Below are positions 1 through 7,871 of a DNA stretch of 39,648 nucleotides, piece after piece (positions within the stretch are counted from its first letter, which is position 1; each line of letters starts with the position of its first letter). The stretch is from Chloroflexota bacterium (GTDB lineage Bacteria; Chloroflexota; Limnocylindria; Limnocylindrales; CSP1-4): contig PMYK01000052.1 in NCBI GenBank assembly GCA_003171255.1, positions 49,566 through 89,213 on the forward strand, in the 5' to 3' direction. A program made the position numbers and the translations under genes. The notes under the pieces are model-generated. The model saw only the letters and a list, made by a program, of their open reading frames with translations. It did not search any database and was not told the DNA's origin.

Positions 1-512
1 GCCAGGCCCGTCTTGAGCCGGGCCTTGGCCGTGTTCTCCGTGACGCCCAGGGCGTCCGCCGTTTCGCGCACGGAGAGTCCGATCATGTGGTGGAGGACGA
101 CGGCCGCCCGAATCGGCCGGGACAGCCGTCCCAACGCTTCGTCGAGCTCGATCGACTCCGACGTCTCCGGGCCGCCGACCGGCAGCTCGTGGATCTCGGG
201 GTCGAAGCTGAGCGTTCGCCGCAGCCGGCGGACGACCCTCAACGCCTCGCGCGTCTGGACGGTCAGGAGCCAGGCCCGGATCGCCAGCGGCTCTCTGATG
301 GTCGAACCGGCGCGGAGCGCCCGCTCGAAGGTCGTCTGGACCAGGTCCTCGGCTTCGATTTCGTTGCGGGTGATCGCCCGAGCCGCCGCCAGGAGAAGCG
401 GCCCGTGGCTGTGAAGGGTGGCCGCCCAGTCCGGAGCCGTCGCTTGTGCGGCGGTGGCCCGAACCGGGTCGCCTGTTTCGTGCCTGTCGAGCGTTGCCGT
501 GATGTCCCTCAC
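1..512 (-). CDS. Sigma-70 family (ECF-type) RNA polymerase sigma factor, 3' end outside window
   Basis: The reverse strand reads open from a GTG at 512 to the window edge, about 170 residues, so the C-terminus is missing. A region-2-like stretch carries EAEDLVQTTFERAL, followed by AIRAWLLTVQTREALRVVRR. The region 4 helix-turn-helix is clear near the edge: LGRLSRPIRAAVVLHHMIGL, then SVRETADALGVTENTAKARL. This is the usual layout of a small extracytoplasmic-function sigma factor that directs RNA polymerase to a stress or envelope regulon. No Shine-Dalgarno is visible, so the start is uncertain. It lies 43 bp downstream of the Nudix gene on the same strand. A cognate anti-sigma factor may lie to the left of the window. 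The family call is firm; the regulon is unknown. Confidence 0.85.
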   Translation of the reverse strand, partial: MRDITATLDRHETGDPVRATAAQATAPDWAATLHSHGPLLLAAARAITRNEIEAEDLVQTTFERALRAGSTIREPLAIRAWLLTVQTREALRVVRRLRRTLSFDPEIHELPVGGPETSESIELDEALGRLSRPIRAAVVLHHMIGLSVRETADALGVTENTAKARLKTGL

Positions 513-555
513 ATCAACTAAGAGGCTCGGGCGGGCCCAAACGGGTATTTCGCGC

Positions 556-1080
556 TCAAGTCTTCGCTCTGTGGCCCTCGAAAGTCAGCTCGAACCAGAT
601 CGCCCGCTCCGGGTCCAGCAAGTTCTCGACGATCCGCCGGATCGACTCGCGGTAGGCCGGCCAGATGGCAAGCTGCAGCGCCCCGTCGGGCGTGACCCAG
701 CGCAGCATGTCGTGCTCGTGCGAAATCACCGGCTCCGCTCCCGCGCGAAGACGCACCCCGAACACAGCGGCACTCACGATCGCCTCGACGGTCGGCTCGT
801 GGAACTGGTTGACCTGATCGAGATCGTAGAAGCCCTCGATCTGATCCCGCCCAAAGCCGGTCTCCTCGCGAAGCTCACGCAGCGCTCCCTCCGCGACCGT
901 CTCACCCGGCTCCAGCGAGCCCGAGACGCATTGCCACAGACCCGGCAGAACGTGCTTGGTCGGCGCGCGGCGCAGCATCAGGATCTCGATCGAGGCGGAG
1001 TCGCCGTCCCCTGCGGCGGCTGAGCGCTCGGCAGGCCGGAACATCCAGACATCGACCAGATCCGGCCGAAACGGGCTCAC
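556..1080 (-). CDS. Nudix hydrolase
   Basis: This 174-residue protein starts at a GTG preceded by GAGGGTGA. It carries a complete Nudix box (Gx5Ex7REUxEExGU): GSLEPGE, then seven residues, then RELREETGF. Both metal-binding glutamates are present. Proteins of this family cleave nucleoside diphosphates linked to another group, such as dNTPs, sugar nucleotides or capped nucleotides. The flanking sequence (LPGLWQCVSGS before, FYDLDQVNQFHEP after) is closest in style to dihydroneopterin-triphosphate or dATP pyrophosphohydrolase-like Nudix proteins, but the substrate cannot be read from sequence alone. It lies 25 bp downstream of the c-di-AMP receptor gene on the same strand, so the two may be cotranscribed. 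Confidence 0.88.
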   Translation of the reverse strand: MSPFRPDLVDVWMFRPAERSAAAGDGDSASIEILMLRRAPTKHVLPGLWQCVSGSLEPGETVAEGALRELREETGFGRDQIEGFYDLDQVNQFHEPTVEAIVSAAVFGVRLRAGAEPVISHEHDMLRWVTPDGALQLAIWPAYRESIRRIVENLLDPERAIWFELTFEGHRAKT

Positions 1081-1105
1081 GGTGTCACCCTCGGTCGCGC
1101 CGCGT

Positions 1106-1435
1106 TCAGATGCGCTCGAAGCGGTCGATCGGCAGGACGAAGATCACGGCCCCGCCGACCTCGACCTCTAGCGGGTAGGGCATGAAGAACTCGCCCGGCT
1201 CCATGATCGGTGGGATCGGGCTCACCGTCTGCGTCCTGGCGTGGCAGTTGTCACGGACCAGACCGACCACATCGTCCACCTTGGCTTCGTCCACGCCAAC
1301 GAGAATCGTGGCGTTGGACTGCTTGAGGAACCCCCCGGAGCTGTGCAGCCAGGTGGCCCGGTATTCATGCGCCAGGAGGGCGTCGATCAGGACTCGAGCG
1401 TCCTCGTTGTGGACGACTGCAATCACGAGCTTCAC
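1106..1435 (-). CDS. darA: PII-like cyclic-di-AMP receptor protein (DarA/PstA family)
   Basis: The predicted product is exactly 109 residues, the normal length of the family, if translation starts at the GTG at 1435; the open frame extends further upstream but the extra residues are low-complexity. It begins MKLVIAVVHNEDARVLIDAL and carries the loop TWLHSSGGFLKQSNATILVG. This corresponds to the ligand-loop signature (T-x-x-x-S-T-G-G-F-L-x-x-G-N-T-T) of B. subtilis DarA and S. aureus PstA. Known members are soluble trimers that bind c-di-AMP at subunit interfaces; their downstream partner is unknown. The more variable B-loop follows, with NCHARTQT and PIPPIMEPGE. A TATACT box lies seven bases upstream of the GTG, and there is no Shine-Dalgarno, which suggests a leaderless mRNA. 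Confidence 0.85.
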   Translation of the reverse strand: MKLVIAVVHNEDARVLIDALLAHEYRATWLHSSGGFLKQSNATILVGVDEAKVDDVVGLVRDNCHARTQTVSPIPPIMEPGEFFMPYPLEVEVGGAVIFVLPIDRFERI

Positions 1436-1442
1436 GGCGCCG

Positions 1443-1448
1443 AGTATA
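1443..1448 (-). promoter_or_regulatory. -10-like box (TATACT) directly before the c-di-AMP receptor start
   Basis: On the minus strand TATACT ends seven bases before the GTG start codon. Transcription from such a box would begin at or beside the start codon, giving a leaderless message. The same spacing is seen before several other genes in this window. No good -35 element is visible. Confidence 0.5.
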
Positions 1449-1535
1449 GGCGGACCGGGTCGGCCGGCGACACCCCGGCGCGCCAATCGCGCATCAATCG
1501 AAGACGTGGGGGGTGGCGGTCCTGGGACCTTGCCG

Positions 1536-1541
1536 TACAAT
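1536..1541 (+). promoter_or_regulatory. Putative -10 box of the GAF-GGDEF gene (TACAAT)
   Basis: TACAAT matches the TANNNT pattern and lies 42 bases before the GTG start, leaving a leader of about 35 nt that contains the Shine-Dalgarno. It faces away from the c-di-AMP receptor promoter about 90 bp to the left. No clear -35 hexamer is seen. Confidence 0.35.
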
Positions 1542-1583
1542 CGCTGCCGGGGCAAATCGTGCCGTGTACATGGGGAGGAATTG

Positions 1584-2615
1584 GTGTCGGGCGAACGACC
1601 ACTTCACGAACGAACCGATGGCCAGCTTTTCGCGGCGGCGGCTGCTGCCGTTGCCCGCGGCGACGACCTCGACGAAGCCCTGGCCGAATTGCTCGGGCTG
1701 GCGTCCGAACACCTCGCAGCCACCTCCGGCGCGGTCTATATCGTCGATCCGGACCAGGACGAGCTCGAGCTGGCGGTGACCTTCGGCGTCGACGCCGATA
1801 CGGCCTCGGCAGCGAATTTGGTGGCGGAGGTTTCGACGAGCCACGATCCGCTGGCCAACGTCACTCGCTCTCGGCAGCCGCTGGAGGTGGACGACGCGGC
1901 CCATGTCGCGATCCTGCGCGGCTCAGCCACGGCACTGGTGCTGCCACTCGTCGTGAGGCGCGAGGGAATCGAGATCTCCCTCGGCGTGATGGGCCTGGGT
2001 TTCGCCGGCCCGCTGCCGAAGCGCGAGACCCTGATCGCGGCAGAGCCGCTGGCAGATCTGGCGGCCGTCTCCGTCGAGCGGGCTCTGGCCGTGTCGCTCG
2101 GGTCGGAGCGTGCTGAGTGGTTCGATCGGCTGGCCCACACCGACCCGCTGACCGGCCTGGCCAATCGGCGCACCCTCGACCGCGTGCTCGAGCTCGAGGT
2201 TGCACGGGCGGGCCGGCAGGGCGTGCCGCTCAGTATCGCGATCTTCGAGATCGACGGCTTCGCGGCGATCCAGAAAGCCGGCGGCAACGTGGCCGGCGAC
2301 GACGCCCTTCGCCGAGTGGCCCAGATCCTGGCCGAGTCGGTTCGGCTGATGGACACGGTGGCCCGCTTCAGTAACGATCAGTTCATCCTCGTGGCGCCCG
2401 GCCCCGACGGGCTGATCGTCGCCAAGCGACTGGTCCGCGGCATCGCCGCGCTGCCACCGGCCGATGGCAATACCATCTCCGTTTCGGCCGGGATAGCCTC
2501 GTTCCCCCTCGACGGACGCACGCCCGACGAGCTTCTGGCGATCGCCGACACCGCCATCCGCGCGGCCCGCCAGGCCGGCGGCGACCGCGTGGTGGCGCAG
2601 CCAACCGGCGGCTAA
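1584..2615 (+). CDS. GAF-GGDEF protein with degenerate active site
   Basis: This 343-residue soluble protein starts at GTG, five bases after a strong GGGGAGGAA ribosome-binding site; a longer upstream open frame is not protein-like. Residues about 15-170 form a GAF-like sensor domain and residues about 180-340 a GGDEF domain, with the typical entry HTDPLTGLANRR at 185-196. The GGDEF signature is replaced by SNDQF (263-267). The substrate-binding motif around EIDGFAAIQ lacks the usual FK pair. Diguanylate cyclase activity is therefore doubtful. The allosteric I-site RxxD is intact: RLMD at 254-257, exactly five residues before the signature. A likely role is c-di-GMP sensing, or a regulatory protein responding to a GAF ligand. 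The domain call is firm; inactivity is inferred. Confidence 0.87.
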   Translation: MSGERPLHERTDGQLFAAAAAAVARGDDLDEALAELLGLASEHLAATSGAVYIVDPDQDELELAVTFGVDADTASAANLVAEVSTSHDPLANVTRSRQPLEVDDAAHVAILRGSATALVLPLVVRREGIEISLGVMGLGFAGPLPKRETLIAAEPLADLAAVSVERALAVSLGSERAEWFDRLAHTDPLTGLANRRTLDRVLELEVARAGRQGVPLSIAIFEIDGFAAIQKAGGNVAGDDALRRVAQILAESVRLMDTVARFSNDQFILVAPGPDGLIVAKRLVRGIAALPPADGNTISVSAGIASFPLDGRTPDELLAIADTAIRAARQAGGDRVVAQPTGG

Positions 2616-2671
2616 CCCGCAGCGAGCAGCGCAGGAGCCAACAACGCAATGGGCCGTCCGACCGGCGAGCG

Positions 2672-3502
2672 CTAGAGGGAGATGGTGCCGCTGACTATCG
2701 TCGGCCCACTCGGCTTCGTCACGTTGGAGTTCGGCTCCTTGCAGACCCAGATCCACAGGCTCGGGGAGGTCGGGACGTTGTCGACCTGAAGAACGCCTTC
2801 GCCCGAGTCGCTGACGGTGAATGACCCGACCTTGGATTGGACGCCGTTGTCGGCCGTCAGCCAGACCACATATGCCTCGTCGCCCTTGGTGGGCACCAGA
2901 TTGGTTACCTTGACGATGATGTGGCCGGTGGGCATGAGCACCGCGAGACCACCGGCGTTGCTGCCATCGTGCGAGGTGAGCGCCGCGAGGCGAGTGTCCG
3001 GCTGGCCGATTGCGTAGAGGAGGGTGGAGGTCGTGTCCGAGTCTTGCTTGAACCTGCTCAAATCGCCCTGGAGGACGACCGCATAGCCCGCCAGGACCAC
3101 GACGGCCACGACCGCTGCCACTCGCGTGGCCCAGGTCAAGGCGCGGCGACGGCGTGAGGCCCGGGCCGAAGCGAACGGAAGGACCTCGGTCTGCCAGGTT
3201 GCGGCGACCTGCGAACTGCGAGCAACGGTCGGGATCGCGATCGGTTCGGCGGCGACAGGTCGCCGAGCGGCCAGGTCCGCCTGCGCGGCCGCGATGACCG
3301 ACTCGCGCAGCCAGGCCGGCGGCTCGAGCGGCTCCAGGGTCTCGGCGAGGTACGGCACGACTCCGCCGAGATCTCCGATCTCGGGGTGCAGCTCAGGGCA
3401 GGTGTCCAGGTGATCGCTGACGGAGATCATCTCGTCGATGTCCAGCGCCCCAAGGACGAAGCCCGCGGCAACATCGCGGACGCGATCGCAGGTCATGGCC
3501 AT
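2672..3502 (-). CDS. Anti-sigma factor, RskA-like membrane protein
   Basis: The 276-residue product is coupled to the ECF sigma gene, with the ATG at 3502 one base past the sigma stop codon. The N-terminal anti-sigma domain includes MAMTCDRVRDVAAGFVLGAL and a zinc-type motif DHLDTCPELH, in which the usual HxxxCxxC has Leu in place of the second Cys. A single transmembrane helix, ATRVAAVVAVVVLAGYAVV, follows a basic RRRR stretch. The external C-terminal domain resembles the anti-sigma-K (RskA) fold, including LVPTKGDEAYVVWLTADNG. In this family the cytoplasmic domain holds the sigma factor and regulated proteolysis of the membrane protein releases it. The external signal is not evident. Confidence 0.85.
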   Translation of the reverse strand: MAMTCDRVRDVAAGFVLGALDIDEMISVSDHLDTCPELHPEIGDLGGVVPYLAETLEPLEPPAWLRESVIAAAQADLAARRPVAAEPIAIPTVARSSQVAATWQTEVLPFASARASRRRRALTWATRVAAVVAVVVLAGYAVVLQGDLSRFKQDSDTTSTLLYAIGQPDTRLAALTSHDGSNAGGLAVLMPTGHIIVKVTNLVPTKGDEAYVVWLTADNGVQSKVGSFTVSDSGEGVLQVDNVPTSPSLWIWVCKEPNSNVTKPSGPTIVSGTISL

Positions 3503-3503
3503 G

Positions 3504-4163
3504 TCAGGCCAAACCTTTCTTGCCGTTGGAGGAGGGCACCGCGATGCCAATGGCTCCGTCGTACTGTCCGACGAGCTGCTCTCGCATCGCCCCCAGACCG
3601 AGGCGCATTCGGCTCTTCACCGTGCCGAGAGGAGCACGGGTTCGATCGGAGATCTCGCGCTGGGTCAGGCCGTCGAAGTAGGCGAGCTCGAGGACCTCGC
3701 GCTGGGCCGGCGGCAGGACGGTCAGGGCACGGCGGACCTGCTCTGCGTCGAGACGGCCGGCGACCTCGGGCCAGATGTCGGGCAGGGTGAGCGCGGCCGG
3801 AAGCACTTCTTCTGTCTCGTCTCCCAGCGCAACGCCGGCCCGCTGGCGGCGCATGGCATCGATGGCGCGGTGGCGAACGATCGCCAGCAGCCAGCCCCGA
3901 ACGCTGCCCTTGGCTTCGGCATATCGACCGGCATTGCGCCACAGGCCCAGGAAGGAATCCTGGACGACGTCCTCTGCCAGCCCTGTCTCCGTAGTGATGC
4001 GCAAGGCAAGGGCATACGCCATCGTGTGATAGCGGTCATATAGCGTTTCGAGTCCGCCGATCTCGCCGGCGGCCACTTGACGCATCAGTTCAGCCTCCGA
4101 TTGACCCTCCGACAAGATGTCGGGAGTGACTCCAGGCAGGGACGCTGCTACCGAGTCCCTCAT
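3504..4163 (-). CDS. ECF RNA polymerase sigma factor (SigK-like)
   Basis: This 219-residue protein has both ECF sigma regions. Region 2 spans about residues 38-105 and includes LYDRYHTMAYALALRITT, LAEDVVQDSFLGLWRN and GWLLAIVRHRAIDAMRRQRA. Region 4 spans about 140-195 and includes LPPAQREVLELAYFDGLTQR followed by EISDRTRAPLGTVKSRMRLG. The next gene encodes a membrane anti-sigma factor and starts one base after this stop codon, which matches the sigma-K/RskA pairing and predicts translational coupling. Such pairs are usually autoregulated, but I could not identify a convincing ECF promoter upstream. The start ATG lacks a good Shine-Dalgarno, so it is less certain than the rest. Confidence 0.92.
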   Translation of the reverse strand: MRDSVAASLPGVTPDILSEGQSEAELMRQVAAGEIGGLETLYDRYHTMAYALALRITTETGLAEDVVQDSFLGLWRNAGRYAEAKGSVRGWLLAIVRHRAIDAMRRQRAGVALGDETEEVLPAALTLPDIWPEVAGRLDAEQVRRALTVLPPAQREVLELAYFDGLTQREISDRTRAPLGTVKSRMRLGLGAMREQLVGQYDGAIGIAVPSSNGKKGLA

Positions 4164-4673
4164 TGGTTCATTCGCAGCGAGGGGCGTTCCGGTTCACTGA
4201 AGGCCCGACTCGGGTCCGAACTGTTCCACTGTGTGTTGCACGAAGGCAACCCTTTGTGGTTCTGCAACCCCGACCGGCGGGCAACAGCGATCGATTCGTG
4301 CCGGCGAGGCAGCGGCCACGCCCGAGTCGCGCTCGATCCCGGAGGTCGCTCAAGGATCTCCCCAGGGCCACATCGGCGGCCGTCATCGAGGTGCATTCGC
4401 CGAGTCTAGCCGAGCCGCATCCGAAGGAAGGTGCGTTGGCGAAGGGTTGCAAACGTGGGCGCGGGGGATCCGGCCCTCGAATCAACCACTTCCAACGCGT
4501 TTCGATCTCCTGCGCCGGCTACCGCAGATCGGCCCGGTAGAGCAGCGGGGCCGTAGTACTCCGGGGGCCCAGGTGCCGTGACGTTGATCGGGGTGAGATG
4601 CGCCGGTTGGTCCGTCTATCCTGTCTGGAGGTGCCCCGCGACAACCAGTCGGAGCGAGGCCAGGGAGGTACCG
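4164..4673. other. Intergenic region between divergent genes, no recognised gene
   Basis: About 510 bp separate the ECF sigma gene (leftward) from the secreted protein gene (rightward). Open frames here have arginine- and serine-rich translations typical of out-of-frame GC-rich DNA. I see no tRNA, small RNA family, riboswitch or clear promoter. It must contain the promoters of both flanking genes. Confidence 0.6.
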
Positions 4674-5474
4674 GTGAGCAAGACCGGGAGCGCAACTGCC
4701 TTTGGGGCTGAAGCAGCGCTCTGGATAGCCGGAGCGGCGTTGATCGCGAATGCCGCCGGCATGCAGTTCAATCTCCGGCTACCCGCGATCGGCCTTGGCT
4801 CCCCGGCCGCGAGTCATTCGGCCGCAACCGCGTCGGGCGGCTCGGCCAAGCCATCTGCCGCCGCATCCCCGACGATTTCGCCGATCGTTCAGAAGTACCA
4901 GGCGTTCATTGGCCGGCCCGACCTCCAGCTGGCGGGCACCCTCACGGCCAACGAAAGCGCAACCGTCGGTGAGGCACCTATCGAGATCACCATGACCGGC
5001 ACGATTTCGTACAAGGCCGGTGACGACACAGACAGTCGTACCGTGAGGACCAACGGCATCGTCACTCTTACTGACACCGTCAACATCGGGCCGGATTCGT
5101 ACTCTAGGGTTGACGGTGGCACGTGGACCAAGTCGGCTCGAAAGGCGGCCAGCGTGGCGCTGGAGAATCTCATGTTCTCGCCGACGCTGCAGCTGGTCGA
5201 CCGGGGCGCGGAGGTCAAGAACGGGGCCGAACTGCACCGCATCGAGGTCGTCGACACGGCCGCGTTCAGCAAGGCGATGTTGAAGACGATCGAGGGTGGC
5301 ACGAACGCGCAGTACACGTACACGATCTGGGTGAAGAACGACGGCACGCCCGCCGTCTTCAGGCTCGCAGGTTGGCAGCAGGCGCCGATCAACGGAGTCT
5401 CCACCAGAATCGAGTACACCGAGGAGGACACGATTACGGCCACGTCCGGGGTCACCATCACGGCGCCTATCTGA
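4674..5474 (+). CDS. Secreted or membrane-anchored protein of unknown function
   Basis: The 266-residue product starts at GTG four bases after GGGAGGT. An N-terminal hydrophobic segment, AALWIAGAALIANAAGM, looks like a signal anchor. A Ser/Ala/Pro-rich linker of about 45 residues follows, then a globular domain rich in beta-prone sequence, with LQLAGTLTANESATVG, ITMTGTISYKAGDDT, GPDSYSRVDGGTWTK, and a C-terminal TRIEYTEEDTITATSGVTIT. The pattern (lipid or polymer binding sheet, YSRVDGGTW) resembles LolA/LppX-like or DUF-type lipoproteins of Gram-positive-type bacteria, but I do not recognise the family with confidence. There is no lipobox cysteine. It is convergent with the R3H ATPase gene and has no obvious operon partner. 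Confidence 0.72.
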   Translation: MSKTGSATAFGAEAALWIAGAALIANAAGMQFNLRLPAIGLGSPAASHSAATASGGSAKPSAAASPTISPIVQKYQAFIGRPDLQLAGTLTANESATVGEAPIEITMTGTISYKAGDDTDSRTVRTNGIVTLTDTVNIGPDSYSRVDGGTWTKSARKAASVALENLMFSPTLQLVDRGAEVKNGAELHRIEVVDTAAFSKAMLKTIEGGTNAQYTYTIWVKNDGTPAVFRLAGWQQAPINGVSTRIEYTEEDTITATSGVTITAPI

Positions 5475-5492
5475 GGTCAGGCGCGGCCGAGC

Positions 5493-7850
5493 TCAGGGGT
5501 AGAGGCGAACCCGTCGGTACGGTTCCCGCCCGCGAGAGCGCGAGATCAGGTTGGCCCGCTCGGCCATCTGATGCTGCAGGCGCCGGACGTAGGCATTTTG
5601 CGGCGACAGCTCGACCGGCTCTGCGCCCCGTATGACCATGCCGATCGCCTCCTCGGCTTCGCGTAGGGCGGCCTCGCGAGGATCGACCTCGAGCGAGAAG
5701 ATCGAGGTCAGGCTGGCCTCCATCTGGACGATGGTGTTGCTCTTCAGGACGTAGATCGGCAGGCCACGATCCTCCGCGTCCCGCAGCGCCGTCGTCTTCT
5801 GGCGGTACTCGTTCTTCAGCGTCATCACCACGTCGGCCTCGTCCGGGTCACGGGCGATGATGACCGGCAGCTGGAGCTCCTTGATGGCCTGCTCGAGGCG
5901 CTTGCGGCTGATGCCGTGGGGCAAGACGCGCAGCGTCGGCAGGATCGTCTCGACCTCGCGAATCCGGAGGACCGGGCTGCCGTCGTCACCATCGGTCGAC
6001 GCCCTCAGCCGAACGACATCCGCCAGCGCCTCGTCCTCTTCGCCCAACTCGTCGTCGATGTCCTCACGCTCGACGTCGGAGTCCTCAGCCGAAAGACCGG
6101 CCGCTCGGCGCAGCGGCGTTGGCTGAATCGACGCGCGGTTGACCCTCGCAGGCGACTCGGCCTCGTCGGCGTAGGCTGCTGCCCCGTCGGGCTCGACCGG
6201 AGCGTCGTCGACCTCTTCGGCACGGTAGTCGTTGAGTGCCCGCGTGGCTTGCTTGGTCCAGGATCGCTGCCTCTCGAGCTCACGCAGCTCTCGGGCCCGC
6301 GGCTCCGGCAGCGGCGCCGATCCACGCTCGATTGGGCCTCGGTCGGCTACTTCGTCGAGCCGAAACGGCCCAGCCGCCTCGCCCGCCCACCAGCTCCCGT
6401 CCGAACCACGGCCCGGACCCGAGGCCTGACCCGCGCTTCCGGGCGGAACCGCGAACCGTTCACCGGGGAGCGTATGCCCGCCGGGACCAGCTCCCGGCCG
6501 GCCTTGGCCAGGCGCTCCGGCTCCGCCGCCACCAGTGCTACCGCCCGCTGAGCCGCCACCACCGACATCGCCGCGAGCGCGGCGGGCGCCGTCGCGGACC
6601 TCGCGCGAGCCACGAGCAGGCATCCGCCAGCCTCCGCCGGCGCCGGGGCGGTAGCCGGGTCGCACGGCTCCACGATCGGCATCGGGCCAATCCGACGGGG
6701 CGTGGTACGACCCCGAGCCGCGCCAGCCTGGCTCCGTCCGCCAGCCCGGGCCGGCGCCGACCAGACCGGCGAAGCGGTCACTTCCGAAGCGATCGCTGGT
6801 CATCGCCTCGCGCGGCGACGGCTTGGGTCGCGACTGCGAGCGATGCACTCCGCCGTCGTCGCGCCAGCGCAATTCGGCCGAGATCGGGTCGCCGCGCAAC
6901 ATCGCGTCGACGGTCTCGGCCACGTCGGCGTGGACGGTGACCTTCTCGCGGTCGAGGATCTCGACGATGACGTCGAACGTAGGCGGGGCCTTGCGCTCCA
7001 GGACGCTCTTTTGTGAGCGGCGGCGCCGTGCCTCTTCGTCACCGAGCGTGACCGTGTGAATGCCGCCGATCAGGTCCGTCAGCGTTGGGTTGAGCATCAG
7101 GTTGTCTAGGTTGTTGCCGTGCGCGGTGCCGATCAGCTGCACGCCGCGTTCGGCGATGGTCCGGGCCGCCTGAGCCTCGAGCTCGGTCCCGATCTCGTCG
7201 ATGACGATGACCTCGGGCATGTGGTTCTCGACGGCCTCGATCATCACCTCGTGCTGGAGCGAGGGCGTTCGGACCTGCATCCGCCGCGCTCGACCGATTG
7301 CCGGATGCGGAATGTCGCCGTCGCCCGCGATCTCGTTCGAGGTGTCCACCACGACCACGCGCTTGCCCTGGTCGTCGGCCAGGACGCGAGCGGCCTCGCG
7401 CAGCATCGTGGTCTTGCCGATGCCCGGCCGGCCCATGATCAGGATCGACTTCCCCGATTCGACGAAGTCGTTGATGATGTCGATCGTGCCGTAGACCGCG
7501 CGACCGATGCGGCAGGTCAAGCCCACGATCTTGCCCGTTCGATTGCGGATGGCACTGATCCGGTGCAGCGTCCGTTCGATGCCGGCCCGGTTGTCGTCGC
7601 CGAAAGTCCCGATGTGGTCGACGACGTAGGCGATGTCCGCCTCCGTGATCTCGCGCTCCAAGAGCCTCAACTCGCCGTCGACGAAGCGGGCCTCGGGGCT
7701 GCGGCCGAGGTCCATCACGACCTCGATCAATTGCGCGGGGTCGGTCAGGTCGCGGACCGCCTGCAACACGTCCGGCGGGAGAGAGCTGAGGAGCAAGCCC
7801 AGGTCGTCGGTCAGCTCGCGCCGGTGGGGCGTCGCGCCCGTATCAGTCAC
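5493..7850 (-). CDS. R3H-domain AAA ATPase (Ycf45/SpoIIIAA-like)
   Basis: This is a large protein of about 785 residues. Residues about 100-300 form a P-loop ATPase: Walker A MGRPGIGKTT, Walker B EVIVIDEIGTE, and the family stretch ERGVQLIGTAHGNNLDNLML. This resembles the ATPase domain of SpoIIIAA and chloroplast Ycf45. A Gly/Pro/Arg-rich, presumably disordered linker of about 220 residues follows, then an acidic stretch. The C-terminus holds an R3H-type single-stranded nucleic-acid-binding domain (VRRLQHQMAERANLISRS). The GTG at 7850 is favoured over the ATG at 7865 because AGGAGGAG sits directly before it. It is the last gene of the pdxS-pdxT-acetyltransferase run. The linker makes it longer than most relatives. 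Its function in this lineage is unknown. Confidence 0.86.
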   Translation of the reverse strand: MTDTGATPHRRELTDDLGLLLSSLPPDVLQAVRDLTDPAQLIEVVMDLGRSPEARFVDGELRLLEREITEADIAYVVDHIGTFGDDNRAGIERTLHRISAIRNRTGKIVGLTCRIGRAVYGTIDIINDFVESGKSILIMGRPGIGKTTMLREAARVLADDQGKRVVVVDTSNEIAGDGDIPHPAIGRARRMQVRTPSLQHEVMIEAVENHMPEVIVIDEIGTELEAQAARTIAERGVQLIGTAHGNNLDNLMLNPTLTDLIGGIHTVTLGDEEARRRRSQKSVLERKAPPTFDVIVEILDREKVTVHADVAETVDAMLRGDPISAELRWRDDGGVHRSQSRPKPSPREAMTSDRFGSDRFAGLVGAGPGWRTEPGWRGSGSYHAPSDWPDADRGAVRPGYRPGAGGGWRMPARGSREVRDGARRARGDVGGGGSAGGSTGGGGAGAPGQGRPGAGPGGHTLPGERFAVPPGSAGQASGPGRGSDGSWWAGEAAGPFRLDEVADRGPIERGSAPLPEPRARELRELERQRSWTKQATRALNDYRAEEVDDAPVEPDGAAAYADEAESPARVNRASIQPTPLRRAAGLSAEDSDVEREDIDDELGEEDEALADVVRLRASTDGDDGSPVLRIREVETILPTLRVLPHGISRKRLEQAIKELQLPVIIARDPDEADVVMTLKNEYRQKTTALRDAEDRGLPIYVLKSNTIVQMEASLTSIFSLEVDPREAALREAEEAIGMVIRGAEPVELSPQNAYVRRLQHQMAERANLISRSRGREPYRRVRLYP

Positions 7851-7871
7851 ATCTCCTCCTGCCATGTGCGA

